Below are positions 7,073-13,009 of a DNA stretch of 14,175 nucleotides, piece by piece (the first letter of the stretch is position 1; each line of letters begins with the position of its first letter). The stretch is from Eubacterium sp. (GTDB taxonomy: Bacteria > Bacillota_A > Clostridia > Lachnospirales > Lachnospiraceae). The notes beneath the pieces are model-generated. The model was not told the DNA's origin, searched no databases, and worked only from the letters and a program-made list of their open reading frames with translations. The translations under genes were made by a program, and so were the position numbers. The stretch lies in assembly GCA_023663915.1 (NCBI GenBank), contig JAMPGN010000102.1:1-14175 (forward strand), given 5' to 3'.

Positions 7073-8125
7073 TTATTCTACCGAAACATATTCATAAAAT
7101 ACATAACCGATCGTGCCGTCTTCCAAAAGAATCTCATACCACTCTCCGTCGCCTGCGCTGCCGTAACAAGGGTATGTCTCTCCTTCCTGTGCCACCTTGA
7201 TGACACTGGTCCCGGACGTGCTCGGATTGTCGCGCACATTTACGTTATGGATCACGGTCAGCGTAGTCGTCTCCCGATCGTCTCCCGCTGTCGTTCCCTG
7301 TCCGCCTTCTGGTTCCTGTTCTTCATTCTCGTCCTGTTCTTCCTGTGCTTCTTCCGCTGCCCGCTCATAGTTCTTGGGCACATACTGCCGATACAGGTGA
7401 AATCCGAGCACTGCCACAACGACAAGCAACACACAACCTACCACCACCGTCATAATTGTGATAACATCTACTCCCTCACCATCGTCATCCTCGTCCCAGT
7501 CATCGTCTTCCCAGTCGTCTTCCTCCCAATCCTCATCTTCCCAGTCATCGTCCCGGTAAATCGCCTTTTTCCGGCGAGGCGGTTCGGGATCTGCGGCTTT
7601 TTTCCGGCGAAGCGGCTTATCATCTGCAGTCTTCTTCCTCTGCGATGGTTCATCCTCGATGGGCTTTTTCCGGCGGGGTGATTCATCATCTGCTGTCCTT
7701 TTCCTGTATAACGGCTCGTCGTCCGCCATCCTCTTCTTGGCAGGCGCACCCTGTCCCGCAGCGCTCTTGCCAGATGTGCCTCCCATCGACCGGTCGCGTG
7801 CCGGTGCAGAACTCACCGACGAACTGCGTGAAGCCTGCTTGCGAGATGCCCCCTGCGTTCGTTGATCCGCCTTGATCTCCGCCGCCGTCTCGGACAAAAT
7901 ATTGCGCTCAATCGCATCGATCGGAATATCCAGTGTATCCTCGGACATTTTCTTAGCGCCGCCGTCTTCTCCTACTAATCTGCCGCATTTCGGACAAAAT
8001 TTTACTCCGTCACGTAACAGAGCGCCACAGTCAGGGCATCTTCTGTCCCTTATCGCCTTGGTGCCGCATTTGGGACAGAACTGATCTGTCTCCATCAAAT
8101 GTGCTCCACAGTTTGTACATATCAT
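7073..8125 (-). CDS. Double zinc-ribbon membrane protein with charged tandem repeats and SH3b domain
   Basis: The 350-residue product has a distinct layout. Two zinc ribbons lie at the N-terminus (Cys3, 6, 17, 20 and Cys30, 33, 44, 47). A Ser/Ala-rich linker leads to five 11-residue repeats (132-186) of the form x-x-ADDEP-x-x-RK, ending in basic RRKK runs. Directly after comes a strongly acidic block (192-217) with Trp at 195, 200, 205 and 210, a 5-residue period. One membrane segment follows (about 219-245), then an acidic Glu/Gln linker and a C-terminal SH3b domain (about 288-350). Zinc ribbons would be inside the cell and SH3b outside. I know of no named function. The ATG has GAGGTGA upstream. 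It is divergent from sigG and heads the unit with the ylmC/ymxH gene, so a link to sporulation is possible but not shown. Confidence 0.88.
   Translation of the reverse strand: MICTNCGAHLMETDQFCPKCGTKAIRDRRCPDCGALLRDGVKFCPKCGRLVGEDGGAKKMSEDTLDIPIDAIERNILSETAAEIKADQRTQGASRKQASRSSSVSSAPARDRSMGGTSGKSAAGQGAPAKKRMADDEPLYRKRTADDESPRRKKPIEDEPSQRKKTADDKPLRRKKAADPEPPRRKKAIYRDDDWEDEDWEEDDWEDDDWDEDDDGEGVDVITIMTVVVGCVLLVVVAVLGFHLYRQYVPKNYERAAEEAQEEQDENEEQEPEGGQGTTAGDDRETTTLTVIHNVNVRDNPSTSGTSVIKVAQEGETYPCYGSAGDGEWYEILLEDGTIGYVFYEYVSVE
7475..7552 (-). repeat. Acidic 5-residue tandem repeat block within CDS
   Basis: These bases encode residues 192-217 of the zinc-ribbon protein, almost all Asp and Glu with Trp every fifth residue (units such as DDDWE, DEDWE, EDDWE). 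At the DNA level it is a degenerate 15-base repeat, visible as recurring ccag/tc-rich segments on the plus strand. It abuts the polybasic 33-base repeats. Confidence 0.85.
7568..7732 (-). repeat. Five 33-base tandem repeats within CDS
   Basis: 165 bases encode five 11-residue units (residues 132-186), with the acidic ADDEP-like half followed by a basic RKK-like half. On the plus strand the ttttccggcg motif recurs through several units. The repeats are in frame and diverged at the DNA level, consistent with slippage or recombination followed by drift. Copy number may vary between strains. Confidence 0.88.
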
Positions 8126-8217
8126 CCCTCATTCACCTCATCATGTTCCGCGCTGCCATACAGCCTGCCCCGGCAGCACAGTTGCTTCTCTAAATTAATT
8201 TACCAAAAAACTCTCTT

Positions 8218-8237
8218 TTTGTAAAATATTATACAAA
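8218..8237. promoter_or_regulatory. 20-base near-palindrome overlapping the -10 of the zinc-ribbon gene
   Basis: The two halves TTTGTAAAAT and ATTATACAAA are complementary at 9 of 10 positions (TTTGTA...TACAAA outer arms). It lies between the divergent zinc-ribbon gene and sigG. On the minus strand it contains an exact TATAAT (8228-8233), whose start site would fall about 95 bases before the zinc-ribbon ATG; no good -35 is seen at the right distance. It could be an operator, or chance in AT-rich DNA. Confidence 0.45.
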
Positions 8238-8257
8238 GATTTTTCCTTAAAATTTCA

Positions 8258-8287
8258 TGAATAATTCCAGCTGATTCGTACATCCTT
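8258..8287 (+). promoter_or_regulatory. SigG/SigF-type promoter of sigG
   Basis: TGAATA at 8258-8263 is followed after exactly 17 bases by CATCCTT (8281-8287). The B. subtilis SigG consensus is TGAATA, 17-18 bases, CATxxTA, so the -35 is exact and the -10 differs only at the last base. SigF and SigG promoters overlap in sequence, so either factor could use it. The start site would be near 8293, leaving a 40-base leader with AAAGG before the ATG. Confidence 0.65.
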
Positions 8288-8333
8288 TTTAGAGAAAGCG
8301 AAAGATACAAATATCGGAAAGGCTGGGCTTATT

Positions 8334-9113
8334 ATGATACAGGGTAAAGTAGAGATCTGCGGCGTCAACACCTCGAAACTGCCGCTTCTAAAGAATGCAG
8401 AAAAAGAAGAATTATTTAAACGGATCGAAGACGGCGACGACTCCGCACGAAAAGAATACATCAACGGAAATCTGCGTCTTGTCTTAAGCGTTATCAAACG
8501 TTTCCATTCCAGCAATGAAAATGTGGATGATCTGTTCCAGATCGGCTGTATCGGGCTGATCAAGGCAATCGATAATTTCGACAGTTCCCTCAACGTAAAA
8601 TTCTCAACCTATGCTGTTCCTATGATCGTCGGAGAGATCCGGCGCTATCTGCGCGACGCAAACAGCATACGGGTATCCCGCTCCCTCAAGGACACCGCCT
8701 ACAAAGCAATCTACGCCAAAGAACATCTCACCCGCGTCAATTCCAAGGAGCCGACCGTCAACGAGATTGCCGATGAGATCGGCATTTCCAAAGAAGATAT
8801 CGTCTATGCCCTCGATGCCATCCAAGTCCCGATGAGCCTGTACGAGCCGGTTTACACCGACGGCGGCGACACCCTCTATGTGATGGATCAGATCAGCGAC
8901 AAGAAAAACCGGGAAGAAATATGGGTCGAACACATCTCCCTGAGCGAAGCCATGAAAAAATTGAGCGACCGCGAATATGAGATCATCACCCTGCGTTTCT
9001 TCGAGGGCAAAACCCAGATGGAAGTCGCCAACAAGATCGGCATCTCCCAGGCACAGGTATCACGGCTTGAAAAGAACGCCTTAAAGACCATGAGGATGTA
9101 CCTGACCGCCTAA
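8334..9113 (+). CDS. sigG: Forespore sigma factor SigG
   Basis: The 259-residue product is the late forespore sigma factor. The N-terminal KVEICGVNTSKLP (5-17) is diagnostic and nearly identical to B. subtilis SigG. Region 2 has NLRLVLSVI and the GCIGLIKAIDNFD and KFSTYAVPMIVGEIRRYLRD blocks; regions 3 and 4 end in the helix-turn-helix KTQMEVANKIGISQAQVSRLEK. Asn44 sits where SigG has Asn rather than the Glu of other sporulation sigmas (SigE in this window has Glu), a position I recall being linked to Gin control. It is the only gene on the plus strand. In Bacillus it follows sigE on the same strand; here it is inverted and convergent with the response regulator gene, stop to stop with 6 bases between. 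Confidence 0.97.
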   Translation: MIQGKVEICGVNTSKLPLLKNAEKEELFKRIEDGDDSARKEYINGNLRLVLSVIKRFHSSNENVDDLFQIGCIGLIKAIDNFDSSLNVKFSTYAVPMIVGEIRRYLRDANSIRVSRSLKDTAYKAIYAKEHLTRVNSKEPTVNEIADEIGISKEDIVYALDAIQVPMSLYEPVYTDGGDTLYVMDQISDKKNREEIWVEHISLSEAMKKLSDREYEIITLRFFEGKTQMEVANKIGISQAQVSRLEKNALKTMRMYLTA

Positions 9114-9119
9114 AACCAT

Positions 9120-11117
9120 TTATTCATCAAAATCCACCGCGTCAAATGTCAGCGTGATATCCTTGCCGCCATAAAGTTTAAAGTAATTCTGTACAATACG
9201 ATCCGTGACCACGCTGATATTCTCTTTCTCCGTCCCCATCAGCGCCACAAGGAACTGGGAACTGCTATACCTGGTTCCCACATCCACGCCGCGCAGCGAC
9301 TTGCAGATCGACTGTTCCATGCACTGCATCGCGGTCTCCATGCGTTCCAGCTTCACTTCGCTGCCGTCCGACGAGAACAGTGTAAACAGAAGAAGCTGTG
9401 TCTTCTTCCCGCTTCTCTGTAAAAAACGATCCACAAATTCACAGATATGCCCAGACCCGGCAGATTCGATCCGAGACGCTCCCTGTTTGTTCTCACGCTG
9501 CCTGATCAGGTCGAGAATCCTCTCCAGATCGCTCCCGGACTGTTCCGGCATGCGGACAATTTCCGTACTATGGAAAAATCCGTAACATATATCTGCATTC
9601 TGCTTCACATAGTACAGCGCCTTGTCGGCTCTCTGATACAGTTCCGCAAACTCATGCCCGTCTTTTCCGGACAGGCTGATACCAATCGAAAGCTGTGTTT
9701 CTTTGAGAATACCAACTTCTCCCTGTTTTTTCGCAAAAGCATCTAATATCCCGTCCGCCATGGCGGCCGCGCCATCCTTATCCGTCATTCCCTCTATAAA
9801 ACAGATAAACTCATCCCCGCCGCTCCGGCACACAAGATCCTTCCCGCACACGCTGCGCAGGACATCCGCCGTCGCCCTCAACGCATAATCGCCCGCCAGA
9901 TGACCATGTCTCTGATTGATCCCTTCAAAATGATCGAGGTCAATAAGCATCAGACAGCCTCCCGCAGCCTTCAGCCCCGCCTCGATCTCACTCTCACCTT
10001 TGCGTCTGCCCAGAACACCCGTGAGGAAATCCGCAGGCGCATCGAGAATATTCTCGCTGCCCATGGAAGATCCATAAATCTTCTCACTGTCAAAGATCGG
10101 CGCTGCCATGTCCTCTTCCAGCATCCACTGCTTCTCAAGCGCACCCTCTTTGATCAGATCGACAAAGATATCCACTAACTCCGGATCCCACTGTGTCCCC
10201 TTGCCTTTCTTCAGTTCCTCCATCACGATATCATCGCTGAGCCTTCTTCGGTAAACACGGTTGCTCGTCATGGCATCGTAGGAGTCCACAATCCCGATGA
10301 CCCTCGCCACAAGCGGTATCGATTCCGCTTTCAACCCTTCCGGATATCCCTTGCCGTCATAACGTTCATGATGGTATTTCGCCCCGACGCTGATATTCGC
10401 AAACATCTTAAAATCTTTCAAGATCTCCGCACCCATAACCGTATGCCCCTTGATCAGCCGAAACTCAAGATCCGTCAATCGGAACGGCTTATTGAGAACC
10501 GCGTCGGGGATACCGATCTTGCCGACATCATGCAGCATGGCAACATAATAAATATTCTGTATGTCTTCCTCCGTCCAGCCCAATCTCTGCGCTAACAGTT
10601 TTGCGTAAGCCGCGACCCGCATGGAATGCCCATTCGTATAATCGTCTTTCGCATCCACGGTATTCGCGATAGTCATGATCGCCTGAATGGTGATGCGCTC
10701 CATCTCTCTCGTCTTCTCGTCCAGCCTGCGCTGCAAATCCTTCCGGTAGCCATCGAGTTCCAGCGTGCTCTTGATACGGCTCAACATGATCTGCGGTTCA
10801 AAAGGCTTGGAAATAAAATCGCAGGCTCCCACGCGGAAACACTCTACTTCCGTCTCTGCACTCCGGTCAGCGGTTAAAAATATAACCGGAATCTTTACCC
10901 AGCGCGGGTCAGCCTGCAATGCCTTCATAATCTCAAATCCACCGATCACCGGCATATTGATGTCCAGCAAAATCAAATCCGGCGTATGTCTGTCCAGATA
11001 TTTATATGCCTGTTTACCGGAATTTACAGCAATTACTTTATACATATCACCCAAAAGGCTCTGTGCTGTTGCCAATGTTAACCTATCATCATCAACCATT
11101 AAGATTATCTTCTTCAT
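9120..11117 (-). CDS. Response regulator with HD-GYP, GGDEF and degenerate GGDEF domains
   Basis: The 665-residue protein should both break and make cyclic di-GMP. REC domain (1-120): Asp9-11 acidic pocket, phospho-acceptor Asp52, Thr82, Lys104. A short helix leads to an HD-GYP phosphodiesterase (about 140-330) with HDVGK (196-200), HTVMGAE (225-231) and HHERYDGKGYP (249-259) all intact. A GGDEF domain (about 365-515) has intact GGDEF at 433-437, but the inhibitory-site Arg is Cys424 (Asp427 kept). The last domain (about 530-665) aligns as a second GGDEF domain whose active site is SSSQF (618-622), yet it keeps RGVD (609-612) at the right distance. No histidine kinase gene is nearby. The ATG has GAGGA upstream. 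It occupies the place next to sigE where sigG sits in Bacillus, so a tie to sporulation control is a fair inference, not shown. Confidence 0.93.
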   Translation of the reverse strand: MKKIILMVDDDRLTLATAQSLLGDMYKVIAVNSGKQAYKYLDRHTPDLILLDINMPVIGGFEIMKALQADPRWVKIPVIFLTADRSAETEVECFRVGACDFISKPFEPQIMLSRIKSTLELDGYRKDLQRRLDEKTREMERITIQAIMTIANTVDAKDDYTNGHSMRVAAYAKLLAQRLGWTEEDIQNIYYVAMLHDVGKIGIPDAVLNKPFRLTDLEFRLIKGHTVMGAEILKDFKMFANISVGAKYHHERYDGKGYPEGLKAESIPLVARVIGIVDSYDAMTSNRVYRRRLSDDIVMEELKKGKGTQWDPELVDIFVDLIKEGALEKQWMLEEDMAAPIFDSEKIYGSSMGSENILDAPADFLTGVLGRRKGESEIEAGLKAAGGCLMLIDLDHFEGINQRHGHLAGDYALRATADVLRSVCGKDLVCRSGGDEFICFIEGMTDKDGAAAMADGILDAFAKKQGEVGILKETQLSIGISLSGKDGHEFAELYQRADKALYYVKQNADICYGFFHSTEIVRMPEQSGSDLERILDLIRQRENKQGASRIESAGSGHICEFVDRFLQRSGKKTQLLLFTLFSSDGSEVKLERMETAMQCMEQSICKSLRGVDVGTRYSSSQFLVALMGTEKENISVVTDRIVQNYFKLYGGKDITLTFDAVDFDE

Positions 11118-11187
11118 TTGTCCTCACATATGTTCAAACGTAACTCTTTGACCAAACATTTACACTTAAGAATATTTATGACTGCGT

Positions 11188-11208
11188 AGGAATTTCCTAT
11201 ACCATAAA
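11188..11208. repeat. Palindromic short repeat, copy 2
   Basis: The sequence starts with the palindrome AGGAATTTCCT and matches bases 39-59 at 20 of 21 positions. It lies in the 191-base gap between sigE and the response regulator gene. On the minus strand it follows a hairpin-capable stretch and a run of six T, an arrangement resembling copy 1. The rest of the gap shows nothing else I can identify; no clear response regulator promoter was found. Confidence 0.75.
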
Positions 11209-11249
11209 AAACGAACAAGTCCATTTACGAGATTCGCTTCGCAAACTTG
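11206..11249 (-). terminator. Possible terminator of sigE
   Basis: On the minus strand CAAGT (11249-11245) can pair with ACTTG (11220-11216), with an inner hairpin TTTGC-GAA-GCGAA as an alternative. TTCG and then six T (11211-11206) follow. It is 60 bases past the sigE stop. The stem is weak, so this is a tentative call. Confidence 0.35.
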
Positions 11250-11308
11250 AAAATTGCCAGAAACTTTCCCTTTATATAAATATATGATATCATCACAGAC
11301 CATAAAAA

Positions 11309-12049
11309 TCAATTATCTTTGCTCATCTCCTTCTTGAGCCTGCGCATGATCTTTTTCTCCAGACGGGAGATATACGATTGTGAAATGCCTAGCAATTCGG
11401 CTACCTCTTTCTGCGTCAGTTCCTTGCCGTCCACACTGCCAAGCCCGAACCGCAGCCGGATGATCGTCTGCTCCCTGTCTGACAGTTTCGCAATTGCCTT
11501 GATGAGCAGTTTGCGCTCCACCTCATTTTCCAGATCTTTGTAGATCACATCCTCGTCCGTGCCGAGAATATCCGACAACAGAAGCTCGTTCCCGTCCCAA
11601 TCCACATTGAGCGGCTCGTCAATCGAGACTTCCATCTTATGCTTACTGTTTCTTCTCAAATACATTAAGATTTCATTCTCAATGCATCTTGAGGCGTAGG
11701 TTGCCAGTTTAATATTTTTCTCAGGGTTAAAGGTATTGATGGATTTAATCAGCCCGATCGTCCCAATGGAGATCAGATCCTCCACTCCTACTCCCGTATT
11801 GTCAAACTTCTTGGCGATATACACCACCAGCCTCAGATTATGTTCTATCAAAATCGTCTTGGCTTCATCTTCGTATTCCGTTCCAAGATCGCTTATGATC
11901 TCGTTTTCCCGCTCGCTCTCAAGGGGCGGCGGAAGCACTTCCGTCCCGCCTATGTAATGAATATCTCCCTGCCTCGTCATAAGGAATCTCGTATCCTTAT
12001 GCACCATCTTAAACTGAACTTTGCCGGGAATTGCCACTTTTAAAACCAT
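11309..12049 (-). CDS. sigE: Mother-cell sigma factor, pro-SigE
   Basis: The 246-residue product is the early mother-cell sigma factor made as an inactive precursor. From [12 protein letters not shown] (32-43) onward it follows B. subtilis SigE closely: [55 protein letters not shown] in sections, and the C-terminal helix-turn-helix [12 protein letters not shown]. The roughly 31-residue pro-sequence is unlike Bacillus: it contains Ile7-Pro8-Gly9 and alternating hydrophobic residues rather than an amphipathic helix, and the cut junction reads H-YIGG instead of Y-YIGG. The start is firm: AGGAGG lies 7 bases upstream and overlaps the spoIIGA stop codon, coupling the two genes. SpoIIGA is expected to remove the pro-sequence. 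Confidence 0.97.
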   Translation of the reverse strand: MVLKVAIPGKVQFKMVHKDTRFLMTRQGDIHYIGGTEVLPPPLESERENEIISDLGTEYEDEAKTILIEHNLRLVVYIAKKFDNTGVGVEDLISIGTIGLIKSINTFNPEKNIKLATYASRCIENEILMYLRRNSKHKMEVSIDEPLNVDWDGNELLLSDILGTDEDVIYKDLENEVERKLLIKAIAKLSDREQTIIRLRFGLGSVDGKELTQKEVAELLGISQSYISRLEKKIMRRLKKEMSKDN

Positions 12050-12060
12050 TTTACTTCCTC

Positions 12061-12873
12061 CTAGTCTTCTAATAACCGGGGGTGAAGTATCATCTGATAG
12101 ATACTTTCTTCTGGTATTCCCGTATTACAAATTGCTACGATGACACGCTCTTTCCTGATGCTCTGTTCTCCGTCTTCCACCACCAGTTCCGGCAGCTCGT
12201 ATGCTTCCAGCATACCTCTGTCCTTTCCGACGCTGGAAAAAGGGATCGCATGATACTTTTCCGGTTGGAACAGCGAACGGATCTGCTCCGCAAGACTCCT
12301 GCTGATCAGACATACCGGAGCCTGGCTGATCGGATCTGTCAGATGGTTGCCTGTGTCAAAAAGCGCCCGAACCCGGATTTCCTTATCCAATGCCGGAACA
12401 AAGATCACCACTGTCCTGATACAGCTCTCTTTTCTTTGTCGGGCAGTCATAATGATCTTTAATAGGAGCCGGTATGACAGATATCCCGTTGCCAGAGTGA
12501 TAATAAGACTCACATTTCCTTTCAGAACCATTCTCAAGCGATTCAGAACCCATATCATGATACTTCCTAAAAAAAATCCACAGCCAGCCATCGCCAGACT
12601 CCCATGGAGCAGATTTCTACTATGATGTATCCGGAAAGAAACACGCAGCATGCACATACTGACAGGAACCGCACCAAGGAGCATTCGTATTCCCACCGTA
12701 CCTACCGGCGCGGCTATCACTGCGCAAAATACCGCCGCCCCAAGGAACGCTCCGAACATGATCCGTCTGTGCGTGGCAGTACACTTCAAGATCCGTCCGG
12801 TCAGGGACAGCATAAACAGATTACTCGTCATCTGCAGGATAAAAATGCTGTCAATATATAATTTGTAATACAC
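12061..12873 (-). CDS. spoIIGA: Sigma-E processing peptidase SpoIIGA
   Basis: This membrane-bound aspartic protease cleaves pro-SigE on a signal from the forespore (SpoIIR in Bacillus). The 270-residue product has about five hydrophobic segments in residues 1-142 and a cytoplasmic C-terminal domain with the catalytic motif [10 protein letters not shown], Asp173 being the active-site residue (DSGNQLYDP in B. subtilis). SSVG near 227 and the ILHPRLL ending match the family. The start is a GTG at 12873: GGAGGT lies 5 bases upstream and the protein then begins [13 protein letters not shown] as the family does; the frame to 12930 would place its start inside the promoter. It heads the spoIIGA-sigE operon. 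Confidence 0.95.
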   Translation of the reverse strand: MYYKLYIDSIFILQMTSNLFMLSLTGRILKCTATHRRIMFGAFLGAAVFCAVIAAPVGTVGIRMLLGAVPVSMCMLRVSFRIHHSRNLLHGSLAMAGCGFFLGSIMIWVLNRLRMVLKGNVSLIITLATGYLSYRLLLKIIMTARQRKESCIRTVVIFVPALDKEIRVRALFDTGNHLTDPISQAPVCLISRSLAEQIRSLFQPEKYHAIPFSSVGKDRGMLEAYELPELVVEDGEQSIRKERVIVAICNTGIPEESIYQMILHPRLLED

Positions 12874-12897
12874 ATCCCACCTCCGTGCTTCTGCTTT

Positions 12898-12930
12898 ATT
12901 ATAAGAAAACGGAGATGAATATTCTGTCAC
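12898..12930 (-). promoter_or_regulatory. Probable spoIIG operon promoter with long spacer
   Basis: On the minus strand an exact TATAAT (12898-12903) has no -35 at 17 bases. GTGACA (12925-12930), one base from TTGACA, lies 21 bases upstream. The B. subtilis spoIIG promoter is SigA-dependent with a 22-base spacer and needs Spo0A~P; the same logic may hold here. The overlapping TGTCACA on the plus strand is a weak match to a 0A box (TGTCGAA, two differences). Confidence 0.5.
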
Positions 12931-12972
12931 AATCGGGGAGCATTTCCACTATTTTTGCAGACAGATAACAAC

Positions 12973-13004
12973 AAAAAACCACAGGATATCTCTCCTGCGG
13001 TTTT
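12973..13004 (-). terminator. Rho-independent terminator of ftsZ
   Basis: On the minus strand a 12-bp stem (AAAACCGCAGGA with TCCTGTGGTTTT, one G-T pair) closes a 6-base loop and continues into a run of six T, four of which belong to the stem, then GTTG. It begins 6 bases after the ftsZ stop, so spoIIGA needs its own promoter. Confidence 0.92.
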
Positions 13005-13009
13005 CGTCA

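Noticed and set aside
7247..7681. Plus-strand open frame of 144 codons
   Set aside because: It is the antisense shadow of the repeat region, where biased codons keep other frames open.
7568..7732. CRISPR-like 33-base periodicity
   Set aside because: Units are contiguous without spacers, stay in frame and encode 11-residue protein repeats.
8334..9113. Reading the plus-strand sigma factor as SigF
   Set aside because: The KVEICGVNTSKLP start and Asn44 fit SigG, and no spoIIAA or spoIIAB genes are adjacent.
12874..12930. Longer spoIIGA starting at a GTG at 12930
   Set aside because: That codon lies in the -35 element; the GTG at 12873 has GGAGGT and gives the family N-terminus.
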